The notes under the pieces are model-generated. The model ran no database searches and was not told where the DNA came from. It saw only the letters and a program-made list of their open reading frames with translations. 64,000 nucleotides of DNA from an uncultured delta proteobacterium (GTDB lineage: Bacteria; Desulfobacterota; WTBG01; CAIYCZ01; CAIRTM01), in the NCBI GenBank assembly GCA_903881505.1, contig CAIRTM010000022.1, positions 52,653 through 116,652 on the forward strand. The letters are read 5' to 3'. A program made the translations under genes and the position numbers. Below are positions 30,015 to 39,387 of the stretch, piece by piece (position 1 is the first letter of the stretch; the number at the start of each line of letters is the position of its first letter).

Positions 30015-30959
30015 TTATTGAAAAAGCCAGGTTGTCAGATAGCGCTCGCCCGTATCGCACAGGATAACCACGATCAGTTTGTCCTGCATCTCAGGCCTGC
30101 GGGCGACTTCAACGGCCGCGTGCATGGCAGCGCCGGCGGATATACCGACCAGCAGACCCTCCTCCCGGGCAAGCCGCCGGGCCATCTGTCCGGCATCGCT
30201 GCCGGAAACCTGGATTATTTCGTCGATACAGCCGCGGTTTAAAACCTCGGGAACGAAGCCCGCGCCGATGCCCTGTATTTTGTGCGGGCCCGGTTTGCCG
30301 CCGGACAGGACCGGTGATTCGACCGGCTCGACCGCTATGGCCTGAAAAGAGGGCTTGCGTTTTTTGATCACGTCGGCAATGCCGGTAATGGTGCCGCCCG
30401 TGCCCACGCCGGCCACCAGGATGTCGATTTCTCCTGCGGTGTCGTTCCAGATTTCCTCGGCGGTTGTCAGCCGGTGGATTTCCGGGTTGGCAGGGTTTTT
30501 AAACTGCTGCAGCATGAGATAGCGCCTATCCTGCGCGCAAAGCTCCTCGGCGCGGCGCACGGCGCCGCTCATGCCTTCGCTTCCCGGGGTCAGGATGATT
30601 TCGGCGCCGAATACACTCAACAGCTGGCGGCGTTCAATGCTCATGGTGTCGGGCATGGTGATGACGAGGCGGTAGCCGCGCGCTGCGCAGACAAAGGCAA
30701 GTCCTATGCCGGGGTTGCCGCTGGTGGGCTCGATCAGGACGGTGTCGGGTTTGATAAGGCCCTGCTTCTCGGCGGTATCGATCATGTTGACGCCGATGCG
30801 GTCTTTTACGCTGCCGCAGGGGTTGAAATATTCGAGCTTGCCGGCGATGCGCGCCCGTGCGCCCGTGCACACGCGGTTGATGTATACAAGGGGCGTGTTG
30901 CCGACCAGTCCGGTGATGTCAGAGGCGATTTTTTTCTCGGGCATGACGGTGCCTTTCAC
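30015..30959 (-). CDS. Cysteine synthase family protein (second paralog)
   Basis: [46 protein letters not shown]. Confidence 0.92.
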   Translation of the reverse strand: MKGTVMPEKKIASDITGLVGNTPLVYINRVCTGARARIAGKLEYFNPCGSVKDRIGVNMIDTAEKQGLIKPDTVLIEPTSGNPGIGLAFVCAARGYRLVITMPDTMSIERRQLLSVFGAEIILTPGSEGMSGAVRRAEELCAQDRRYLMLQQFKNPANPEIHRLTTAEEIWNDTAGEIDILVAGVGTGGTITGIADVIKKRKPSFQAIAVEPVESPVLSGGKPGPHKIQGIGAGFVPEVLNRGCIDEIIQVSGSDAGQMARRLAREEGLLVGISAGAAMHAAVEVARRPEMQDKLIVVILCDTGERYLTTWLFQ

Positions 30960-30989
30960 AAGAACATATGCGCGTTGACGGCAGGCATG

Positions 30990-31430
30990 TCAAATCGCAT
31001 ACGTGCCGGGAGTTGCCGACTTTTTCTCCTGGTTTTCAATCAGGGTCTGCAGCGTGGTGCTGCGCAGTACATCCTCAATGGATTGTCGGACCCTGATCCA
31101 CACATCGCGCGCGCTGCAGGTGCATGTTTTTTTGCAGTAGTCAGGGTCGTCAATGCATTCAACCGGGGCAAGCGATCCTTCGACAGCCTCGATTATTTCG
31201 CAGAGTGTAATTTTTGCGGGCGGGCGCGTGAGCGAGTATCCGCCGCCTTTGCCGCGCACGTTTTTTACCAGGCCTGCCTTGCGCAGGCTGGAGAGGATAT
31301 GGTCGAGGTATTTCAGCGAGATGCCCTGCCGCGTCGATATGTCCTTGAGCAGGGTTGATCCGCTGTCCCGGTACAGCGCAATATCAATCATTGCCCGGGT
31401 TCCGTATCGTCCTTTTGTTGAGAGTTTCAT
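30990..31430 (-). CDS. Rrf2-family transcriptional regulator
   Basis: MKLSTKGRYGTRAMIDIALY..QGISLKYLDHILSSLRKAGLVKNVRGKGGGYSLTRPP; C-terminal cysteines. Confidence 0.94.
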   Translation of the reverse strand: MKLSTKGRYGTRAMIDIALYRDSGSTLLKDISTRQGISLKYLDHILSSLRKAGLVKNVRGKGGGYSLTRPPAKITLCEIIEAVEGSLAPVECIDDPDYCKKTCTCSARDVWIRVRQSIEDVLRSTTLQTLIENQEKKSATPGTYAI

Positions 31431-31526
31431 ACTATTCTTTCAAGTAAGTTGGTAGATAACTAGAATTGTAGATGAATGGCGACCCGCTGTCAACCGGTTT
31501 ATACAAAAAAAGTACGAAAAAAGCGC

Positions 31527-32633
31527 TCAGGCGAGAAAACAGCGGTCAAAGTCCTTCCAGACCGGTTCAAGGCCCTTGCGGTCGAGCATGGCGGCGACTT
31601 CTGCGGCGTTGCGGCAATCGTCGACCGCAAACTGCTCAAGAGCTTTTTCGGCAATTGAATAACCGCCGGGGTTGGTTCGCGAGCCGGCGCTCATGCGCGT
31701 GATGCCGAGCCCTGCCATGCCGTCCCGGAACTGCTGGCTTTCACGGGTTGAAAGAACCAGTTCGGCATCGGGCAGTACCAGGCGCAGGGCGAAAACAGCC
31801 TGGGCGAGCTGGCGGTCGGTCACGGTTTCGGAGGGAACAAAATTGCCGGCAGCCTGCCGTATGCGCGGGAATGAAATTGAAATGCGCGCCTGCCAGAAGG
31901 TTTTCATCAGATAGCCGGCGTGCAGGGCCAGCAGGGCGAGATCCGTGCGGTGATCGCTGAGGCCAAGCAGGGCGCCGATTCCGAGTTCGCGCAGCCCTGC
32001 CCGGGCAGCGCGCTCAGGCGTTGCCAGACGGTAGCTGAAATCAGCCTTGGGGCCGTTGTGCAGTGCGGCATAGCGCGCGCGGTCATAGGTTTCCTGGTAT
32101 ACTGCAATGCCGGTAATGCCGCTTGCGGCCAGCACGTCGTAGTCGGCCGTCTCCATGGGATAAACCTCGATGGACAGGCCGGCGAAAGTTTCGCGCAGCT
32201 GGCGTGCGATGCCGGAGATGAATGCGACCGGCACAAAGCCGCGGTGCTCGCCTGAGACCAGGAGCAGGTGGCGGAATCCCTGGCGGTGCAGCACATCGGC
32301 TTCAGCGAGCACCTGTTCAAGGCTCAGGGTTGTGCGCGGCGTGTCATTGCGCATGTTAAAACCGCAGTAGGCGCAGGCGTTCACGCATTCATTCGAAATG
32401 TACAGGGGTGCATACAGCCGGACGGCTTTGCCGAAGCGCAGCGTGGTGAGCTGCCGGGAGCGCGCAGCCATGGTTTCAAGAAATTCAGCGGCAGCCGGCG
32501 AAATCAGCGTCGGGAAATCATCGGGCGTGCAGTGAGCCTTTCGCAGGACATGCGCGACATCTGCGGCGCATGCGCCATAGATACGTGCGTGGAGGCGGTC
32601 TTGTTCAACCGTGTCGAGGATAGTTTCGAACAT
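31527..32633 (-). CDS. thiH: 2-iminoacetate synthase
   Basis: Radical SAM CVNACAYCGFNMRND; next to thiG/thiS/thiF. Confidence 0.9.
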   Translation of the reverse strand: MFETILDTVEQDRLHARIYGACAADVAHVLRKAHCTPDDFPTLISPAAAEFLETMAARSRQLTTLRFGKAVRLYAPLYISNECVNACAYCGFNMRNDTPRTTLSLEQVLAEADVLHRQGFRHLLLVSGEHRGFVPVAFISGIARQLRETFAGLSIEVYPMETADYDVLAASGITGIAVYQETYDRARYAALHNGPKADFSYRLATPERAARAGLRELGIGALLGLSDHRTDLALLALHAGYLMKTFWQARISISFPRIRQAAGNFVPSETVTDRQLAQAVFALRLVLPDAELVLSTRESQQFRDGMAGLGITRMSAGSRTNPGGYSIAEKALEQFAVDDCRNAAEVAAMLDRKGLEPVWKDFDRCFLA

Positions 32634-32705
32634 GGCATGCCCGGATACGAATCACAGGCCCTGCAGGCGCTACAAGGTCAGGCCGCGGGGCTAAGGGTGC
32701 ATGGT

Positions 32706-33470
32706 TTATTCCAGAAAGCCGGTCAGGGGGCTCGATGCCGCAGCGCGGGCCTGTTGCTCTATCGGCCCGGCCGCCATGCCTTTTACAGCCGCCTCGACTG
32801 CCAGCCGGAACGCTTCAGCCATCAGTACGGGATCAGCGGCAACCGCAATTGCCGTGTTCACCAGTACGGCATCGGCCCCGAGTTCGATCGCCTGGGCCGC
32901 GTGGGACGGCAGGCCGAGGCCCGCGTCGACCACGACAGGCACGCAGGCCTGCTCGATGATGATACGCAGGAATTCTTCGGTTTTAATGCCGCGCGCTGAT
33001 CCGATCGGAGATCCGAGCGGCATGATCGCGGCGCAGCCGATATCCTCGAGCCGGCGCGCCAGCGTGGGGTCGGCATGAATGTACGGCAGCACGGTGAAGC
33101 CCTCTTTGACGAGCACTTCAGCGGCCTTGAGGGTTTCAGCCGGATCGGGCAGCAGGTAAACCGGATCGGGCGTGACCTCGAGCTTGATCCAGTCAAGGCC
33201 TGATGCCGCGCGCGCAAGCCGGGCCAGCCGCAGGGCCTCGTCAGCATCACGGGCGCCCGATGTGTTGGGCATGACAAGATACGTGTCAAAATCAATGGCG
33301 GCCATGGTCGGGTCCGGTTCGGTCAGACTGACGCGGCGAAGCGCGACCGTTACCAGTTCGGTGCCGCTGGCCTTAAGCGAGCTGCGCAGTATATCAGGAG
33401 ACGGGTACTTTCCGGTGCCGACGAAAAGCCGGGATGCGAATTTCCGGCCGGCGATAACAAGGTCTTTCAC
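32706..33470 (-). CDS. thiG: Thiazole synthase
   Basis: [21 protein letters not shown]...[22 protein letters not shown] track starts at 33536 but a GTG near 33470 fits better. Confidence 0.93.
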   Translation of the reverse strand: MKDLVIAGRKFASRLFVGTGKYPSPDILRSSLKASGTELVTVALRRVSLTEPDPTMAAIDFDTYLVMPNTSGARDADEALRLARLARAASGLDWIKLEVTPDPVYLLPDPAETLKAAEVLVKEGFTVLPYIHADPTLARRLEDIGCAAIMPLGSPIGSARGIKTEEFLRIIIEQACVPVVVDAGLGLPSHAAQAIELGADAVLVNTAIAVAADPVLMAEAFRLAVEAAVKGMAAGPIEQQARAAASSPLTGFLE

Positions 33471-33471
33471 A

Positions 33472-33675
33472 TCAGCCACCTCCGACAAATGATACGATTT
33501 CAAGCCGGTCGCCGTCGCGAACCGCGGTTTCCGCAAAAAGACGCTGTTCTATGACCGCGCCGTTGAGCTCAACGGCCGTGCGCCCGGCCGGAACAGCAAG
33601 CCGTTCGAGCAGGAGTGCTACGTTTGCGGCCGGCTGCGCTACGGTACGCTCTTCTCCGTTGATGATACATTTCAT
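33472..33675 (-). CDS. thiS: Sulfur carrier protein ThiS
   Basis: 67 aa, [10 protein letters not shown]..., C-terminal SFVGGG (GG terminus). Confidence 0.9.
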   Translation of the reverse strand: MKCIINGEERTVAQPAANVALLLERLAVPAGRTAVELNGAVIEQRLFAETAVRDGDRLEIVSFVGGG

Positions 33676-34493
33676 ATCTTCTCACCCAGTATAAGCTGCA
33701 GGACAACATGGGCCTGCATGGATGCCGCAATGCCGACGCGCGGAGCGAACAGGCCCGCTCCGGAAGCGGTGTCGCTCTGCTGATCGCCGACTATGTAGAG
33801 TTTGTCAGAGACAGTGCGCACGGTGATTGAGCGGGCCGGACCGCAGCCGGCAATACCTGAGGCGGCGACAACGATGCACCCGGGCAGCTGCAGCCGCAGG
33901 GCTGTAACAAGTTCAGCCTTGTTCTCGGCTGCATCGAAGCATTCACACACTATAGCACATGTGCCGAAAATACGCACGCAATTGTCGGGCGTAATGCGAT
34001 CCGGCAGGGCAATGACGTCGACAAAGGGGCAGCATTCCCGCAGATTGTCCGCAAGCGCTGCGGCCTTGGGCTGTCCCAGCTGGCCGAGCCGGAAGCGCTG
34101 CCGGTTCAGGTTGGAAGGCTCTATGATGTCAAAATCAGCGATGACCAGCCTGCCGATACCGGATCGCGCAAGGGTTTCCGCCACGACGGAACCAAGCCCG
34201 CCCGCGCCTGCAATGCCGACACAGGCGCCGCGGAGCTTTTCCGAGGCCTCATGCGGCTGGCGCGCGAGAACCAGGCTGCGCAGATCCACGCCCGTAAAGC
34301 CGCTCCGGCGCTCATAGAGATACAGGCGGTCATTGTTGCGCAGGATGGTTTCAGGCGCCGGATCAGTAATCGTGTTGAGAATGGAGGCGGTTGCCTCGGG
34401 GAAAAAGCGCGCGCGCGCCTGCGCGAGCGTTGTGCCGCCGCTTATCGTGTGCGGGGTGTCATTGATGAATATCTGCAGATGTGCGGTTGCCAT
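33672..34493 (-). CDS. thiF: ThiF-type adenylyltransferase with N-terminal ThiS-like domain
   Basis: MATAHLQIFINDTPHTISGGTTLAQARARFFP... then VGIAGAGGLGSVVAETLARSGIGRLVIADFD. Confidence 0.85.
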   Translation of the reverse strand: MATAHLQIFINDTPHTISGGTTLAQARARFFPEATASILNTITDPAPETILRNNDRLYLYERRSGFTGVDLRSLVLARQPHEASEKLRGACVGIAGAGGLGSVVAETLARSGIGRLVIADFDIIEPSNLNRQRFRLGQLGQPKAAALADNLRECCPFVDVIALPDRITPDNCVRIFGTCAIVCECFDAAENKAELVTALRLQLPGCIVVAASGIAGCGPARSITVRTVSDKLYIVGDQQSDTASGAGLFAPRVGIAASMQAHVVLQLILGEKI

Positions 34494-35043
34494 CAGTGGT
34501 GCCTGGTGTGAAAAACATGCTGATTCCTCCGACCGAAAATTCAGCATCGAGCTGGGCGCGCAGTTCGTCGATGCGCGCAGGCGTCAGGCCGCCAAGCAGC
34601 ACGATGCGCTTTCCGTAGCGGTGCGTCAGCATGCGCAGAGCGCCGGTTTCAATCAGGGGGCGCATGTCGCCGGGTTTTGAAAAGGGCCGGCAGACCGGAG
34701 ATATAAACACATAGTCGGCCCCGCTGTCAAGCAGGGCGCAGGCCTGCTCGGGGTTGTGGCAGGATGCCGTCTGCACAAGGCCCGGAACATCAAGCGGTTC
34801 AAAGCGTTGCGCAGACCGTGTATGAGCGGCGCACTGTGAGCCGTATGCGGGCCGGTACAGACCCCGTGGAATGATCGGCATGATTTCGTGCCGCCGGATA
34901 AGCGGGATAAGGCGTCCTAATTCAGGCTGCAGCGCGTCTGCACGCAGGTAGAGGTGGCTGATGCCCTGGTGCTGAAGAGCGGGCAGGCGCAATTTGATCT
35001 GAGCGGCGCTCGTATCGTCAGGGGTAATGGCGAAGTATGTCAT
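34459..35043 (-). CDS. Thiamine-phosphate synthase-like (ThiE/TenI family)
   Basis: TASCHNPEQACALLDSGADYVFISPVCRPFSKPG; thi-cluster context. Confidence 0.75.
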   Translation of the reverse strand: MTYFAITPDDTSAAQIKLRLPALQHQGISHLYLRADALQPELGRLIPLIRRHEIMPIIPRGLYRPAYGSQCAAHTRSAQRFEPLDVPGLVQTASCHNPEQACALLDSGADYVFISPVCRPFSKPGDMRPLIETGALRMLTHRYGKRIVLLGGLTPARIDELRAQLDAEFSVGGISMFFTPGTTDGNRTSADIHQ

Positions 35044-36605
35044 TGACGGGGTCTATTCCCGGGCAGCTTGAATATCCTCAGCTCATGGATTCCGTTTGCA
35101 TCGATTTCCCGGGCATTTTTGATGAAAGGGTAATCCTCCGGGGATTTCTGCCAGAGGATGAAGTAATCGATGTTGCATCGCTGCAGTTCGTCCGCAAGTT
35201 TATCGGCGGGAATTTTGTCGGCAGTTCCGTAGAGTTGGGCCTTCAGGTGGAACGTCAGGAACAATGATTCGAACCAGTTAGTGTCGAACACAATCTTTGA
35301 GCCCGGCTCAATGACGGTTTTCAGCTTGCAGCCGCGTTCGGCGTGCTCGCGGCCGGTATTAATATTTTTGTAGACGGCAATAGAGGGCATGACCGTGAAA
35401 GAGAGACAGAGAATCAGCAGGGATGCATTGAAAAACAGTCGATTTTTAAAAAATCGTTTGCCGGTCAGCCGGCTCAGACTCATAATGCTCATGGGTACGA
35501 GCAGGAAAAACAAGGGCCACAGGTAGCGCTCTTCAGAGATTAAAAGACAATAGCCTCCGGCATATATGGCGCATGTTCCCGCTATATATGCCGTAATTTT
35601 ATCAGGGCCTGAAAAAAGCCTGCGTTTCAATGCTGCGCCTGAAGACCAAAGACACAGGAAGAAAGCAACTGGTGAAAACATAAAGAAAGCCCGGACGGTT
35701 GTACGAATGTTCCAAAGGATAACAAGAAGCCAGTATTTGAAATCAGCGCGTGACAGGAAGGGACTCCAGTGCCTCTGTGTGAATGCGGCCTGAGGATCCT
35801 CCCAGATACTGACGGCCGTTTTGTTGGGCGGTTCGACAAGATGGTCAGGGCCCTCCCATCGGTACGGGCTTATGGCTGACATGATGACGGAACCTTGGTT
35901 TGATGATGTGGCTTTGCCGTATTTTATGCTGATAACGCCTGACCAGCCGGCGCAGATGACCAGGAAAATGACCATGCCGGAAAGAAAGTTCGCAGCAATT
36001 ATTTTTCGGCCCGGGCCGGTGTCGTTGAAAAAATACCAGCAGTTGACAATCGGGAAATGGCACAGGAAAAAAAGCAGGCTGTAGCTCTTTGTCAGATATG
36101 CGATCCCGCCGACAAGGCCGCATGTAATTCCGCAGCGAACGCTTCGGTTATACGATGGCGTGAGCACACAGCAATGATATACAAGGAGCACGGCTGAGAG
36201 CAGCAGGTCCGGCGTGATGATTGTATAGGCGAAATACACGATTCCCGGTATGATGCTCATCTGGCACAGCAGTGTGTGCCGCCTGCTGAAACCGGCCTGC
36301 AGGCAGAATGCCCCCATGGCGAGTACTGTCGCGACGCCGATTACAAGATTGACGAGTTTTGCTGTCAGCAGCGGATCAATTCCGGTGATGAGAACAGGGG
36401 CCATGATCCATGATATGAGCGGGTATGCGTGGCCGTTGACGGCATCAAACCATTCGGCCCGGGCGTATTTCTGGGCGATGGAAATATAGGTTATGGCATC
36501 CTGGTTTATCTGGTGGCGGTACAATGGCAGCAGCATAGCGCCCAGAACGGCTAGAATGAGCGCCGGGGCGTAGAGCCGGAGATGGTCTGCGGAAGCGGTT
36601 TTCAT
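35040..36605 (-). CDS. GT39-type membrane glycosyltransferase
   Basis: Multi-TM, N-terminal INQDAITYISIAQKYARAEWFDAVNGHAYPL (GT-C acidic loop). Confidence 0.75.
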   Translation of the reverse strand: MKTASADHLRLYAPALILAVLGAMLLPLYRHQINQDAITYISIAQKYARAEWFDAVNGHAYPLISWIMAPVLITGIDPLLTAKLVNLVIGVATVLAMGAFCLQAGFSRRHTLLCQMSIIPGIVYFAYTIITPDLLLSAVLLVYHCCVLTPSYNRSVRCGITCGLVGGIAYLTKSYSLLFFLCHFPIVNCWYFFNDTGPGRKIIAANFLSGMVIFLVICAGWSGVISIKYGKATSSNQGSVIMSAISPYRWEGPDHLVEPPNKTAVSIWEDPQAAFTQRHWSPFLSRADFKYWLLVILWNIRTTVRAFFMFSPVAFFLCLWSSGAALKRRLFSGPDKITAYIAGTCAIYAGGYCLLISEERYLWPLFFLLVPMSIMSLSRLTGKRFFKNRLFFNASLLILCLSFTVMPSIAVYKNINTGREHAERGCKLKTVIEPGSKIVFDTNWFESLFLTFHLKAQLYGTADKIPADKLADELQRCNIDYFILWQKSPEDYPFIKNAREIDANGIHELRIFKLPGNRPRQ

Positions 36606-36653
36606 GATGCGGGAGTGCTGTACATCATTATAAGCGGTGACCGGTATGAAACA

Positions 36654-36992
36654 TCAAGGGCGGTGATTGTCCTGCCGGTGTGCGCGGTCAATTGAAATGT
36701 TGCGTATAAGCTCGGTTATGATCGCCTGCTGTTTTTTTTGTTTTATGTACAGCATGCCCACCAGGATGAGCAGGAATGCATGCGCAAGATAAAAGATAAG
36801 ATCGACGCCGCGCCCGACCCCCAGAAGCCAGGCTGCGCGATGCGCCAGCGGTGGAAACAGGATAAACACAAAAAGCACCAAACCGATCGCCAGCACCAGA
36901 AGTCTGCCGGCCATGTGGTGGCTGAAGTATTTGCAGAAAATCACTGCGGCGACGCACAGCAGAACAAATAAAACCGCCTGAATAACCATCAT
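36654..36992 (-). CDS. DUF2304-type small membrane protein
   Basis: ~112 aa, three TM segments, LGVGRGVDLIFYLAHAFLLILV; overlaps the GT2 gene. Confidence 0.8.
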   Translation of the reverse strand: MMVIQAVLFVLLCVAAVIFCKYFSHHMAGRLLVLAIGLVLFVFILFPPLAHRAAWLLGVGRGVDLIFYLAHAFLLILVGMLYIKQKKQQAIITELIRNISIDRAHRQDNHRP

Positions 36993-37675
36993 CGTAAAAA
37001 CCTGCCCAGAATGAAATCAAAGAGAATGTTGATCGAGTTGAAAATCGACTGCCCCTTGGTGCGGGAGTACTGTGTATAGACGATGCGCACAGGAATTTCA
37101 ATATACGACAGCTTTGCACGCGCAATGGCGTGAATGATTTCCGATGCATGCGCCATGCCGTTTTCATGAATGGTGATGCGCTGTGCGGCTGCTCGGCTAA
37201 AGGCCCGGAACCCGTTGTGCGTGTCGGTAAGCCGTATGCCGCTGACGATGATCGTGAAGAGCGTTGCAAGGCGCAGCAGGATTCGTTTGAGGGGTGGAAT
37301 CTCGCGGATATGTTCTTTGTTGAGAAAACGCGAACCCAGTGCCACATCGGCTCTGCCTTCGAGAACCGGCTGGACCAGGCGCGTGATATCGCGGTGATTA
37401 TGCTGGCCGTCAGCGTCAAAGTGTACGATGATCTCCGCGCCTTGACAAAGCGCGTAGGTCATGCCGGTCTGCAGGGCGGCGCCCTGACCGAGGTTCATAA
37501 TATGCTGAATGCACGTAACCGGCAGGCACTGCAGCTGTGAGCCGGTGTTATCCGTTGATCCGTCATCAACGACCACCACGCGGTAGCCGCAGTCCAGAAG
37601 GGGGCGCAGCGTCTGCTGAATCACCGCTGCTTCGTTGTAGGACGGAACTATGATAAATATTTTTTCTGGGTCCAT
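36989..37675 (-). CDS. Glycosyltransferase family 2 (polyprenyl-phosphate sugar synthase-like)
   Basis: IFIIVPSYNEAAVIQQTLRPLLDCGYRVVVVDDGSTDNTG; HFDADGQHNHRDI. Confidence 0.92.
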   Translation of the reverse strand: MDPEKIFIIVPSYNEAAVIQQTLRPLLDCGYRVVVVDDGSTDNTGSQLQCLPVTCIQHIMNLGQGAALQTGMTYALCQGAEIIVHFDADGQHNHRDITRLVQPVLEGRADVALGSRFLNKEHIREIPPLKRILLRLATLFTIIVSGIRLTDTHNGFRAFSRAAAQRITIHENGMAHASEIIHAIARAKLSYIEIPVRIVYTQYSRTKGQSIFNSINILFDFILGRFLR

Positions 37676-37902
37676 GCGGGCAGTCCGTGCGCCTTCTGTG
37701 CGCGGGGTTTGTTTAGAGCAGGTACGGTCATATGGATTGTCAAACTCTACTATGTATGCGGTGAAATATCAAATGGTATGTTGTCTGCTGATTTTAAAAA
37801 TCTTGCCATTTACCCATATGCATTGTATGGTTTCGCCACGGGACCGAACCCGGGCCGGCCGGCGCAGGCAGGGCGTGTACGTCTCCACAGCAGGGCGTGT
37901 AT

Positions 37903-39321
37903 ATGGAAAAAAAACCGGTTGTACTGATTAACAGCCCTTCACTGGCTGCCAAGGAAAAACACTACGAGCGGCCGCGTTATCCCCGGCTTTCACTAGCCTA
38001 TCTCGCGGGTTATCTCCGGTCACAGGGCATTGACTGCCTGGCACTTGATGCAAAGTATGAAGGCACGGCACTTCAGGAGCTGATCCAGCAGGTCGATCGC
38101 GTTCAACCGGAGATTGTCGGCTTGACAGCGATGACTCCAGAAATCAATGAAACCGTTGAGACCGCAGAGGCTTTAAAAAAAGCATTCCCGGGCGTGAGGC
38201 TTGTTATCGGGGGGCCGCATGTTACCGCCCTGCCGGAGGAGACCCTTGGCGAGTTCCCTGTTTTCGATTGCGGCGTCATCGGTGAGGGCGAGCTGGCAAT
38301 GGCTCAGCTGGCGCGCGGCGGGGATGATGTGCAGACTATTCCGGGCATAGTGTATCGTCGTTCCGGTTCCGTGTGCGTAACCGATTCGGCGCAACCGGTG
38401 CTCGACCTTGATGCAATTACCCACCCCGCATGGGATCTGTTTTCGCCATCAAAAGTATATCCCATCATTGCCACCCGGGGCTGCCCGTTTAACTGTAATT
38501 TCTGCATGCGGGTCAGCGGGAAAAAAGTCCGCTGGCGCAGCCCCGGGCATATTGTGGCGGAGATCGAAAACCTTATCGACAGCTACAGCGTTGAGCGGAT
38601 TGTTTTTCACGATGAGACCTTCGGCCTTGACAAGCAGTGGGCACACCGGCTGCTCGACCTGATGATTGCGAAAAAGTTTCCTGAAAAAATAACCTGGGAG
38701 GCCACGACCAGGGTTGATATTGCCGATTTTGATTTGTACTGCAAGATGAAAGAAGCCGGCTGCGCCTGGCTGGCATTCGGCATTGAAAGCGGAAATCCTG
38801 AAATTTTGAAAAACACACGCAAGGGCATTACGCTTGAGCAGGCCGAACATGCCGTGCGCCTGGCGCGCAAGGCGAAGCTTTCCCTGGGAAGCCTGTTCAT
38901 TATCGGCCATCCCAATGAGACCCGTCAGACGATTGAGGACACAATCGCCTTTGCGGCGCGCCTGCCTACCGAGACGGTGTCGTGCGGTCTGATGGTGCCC
39001 TATCCGGGAACCGAGGTTGCCGGGATCGTCAAGCGGGGTGAGGGCAATTACCGCGTGCTCTCGCATGACTGGCGTGACTTTAACAAGCAGGTCGGCAATG
39101 TGCTTGAATTTCAGGGCATTCCGCGCAAGGATCTCGAGTTTTATCAGCTCAAGCTCTATCTTTCGTTTTACCTGCGCTATTTCAGGTGGAGAAAAATAAA
39201 GGCGATCGTTGAGATCATTGGCGTCAAAGCTCTTTTTGCCGGAGCGTTTCTCATAATTCGGCAGGCACTAGTTAAATTCTGGAAGGGCGGCAGTACTGTA
39301 AACACACAGCCGCAGCAATGA
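37903..39321 (+). CDS. B12-binding-domain radical SAM protein
   Basis: N-terminal Rossmann/B12-like segment; RGCPFNCNFCMRVSGKKVRWRSP (CxxxCxxC). Confidence 0.9.
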   Translation: MEKKPVVLINSPSLAAKEKHYERPRYPRLSLAYLAGYLRSQGIDCLALDAKYEGTALQELIQQVDRVQPEIVGLTAMTPEINETVETAEALKKAFPGVRLVIGGPHVTALPEETLGEFPVFDCGVIGEGELAMAQLARGGDDVQTIPGIVYRRSGSVCVTDSAQPVLDLDAITHPAWDLFSPSKVYPIIATRGCPFNCNFCMRVSGKKVRWRSPGHIVAEIENLIDSYSVERIVFHDETFGLDKQWAHRLLDLMIAKKFPEKITWEATTRVDIADFDLYCKMKEAGCAWLAFGIESGNPEILKNTRKGITLEQAEHAVRLARKAKLSLGSLFIIGHPNETRQTIEDTIAFAARLPTETVSCGLMVPYPGTEVAGIVKRGEGNYRVLSHDWRDFNKQVGNVLEFQGIPRKDLEFYQLKLYLSFYLRYFRWRKIKAIVEIIGVKALFAGAFLIIRQALVKFWKGGSTVNTQPQQ

Positions 39322-39387
39322 AAACACTCAACAGCTCTACGCACTCTATCCGCTGCATGGTATGACGTTTTTTAGGGTTGTTACCGC

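Noticed and set aside
34990-35060. Possible TPP riboswitch before the thi genes
   Set aside because: thiE overlaps the upstream GT39 gene by 4 nt and no thi-box-like sequence was seen in the junction
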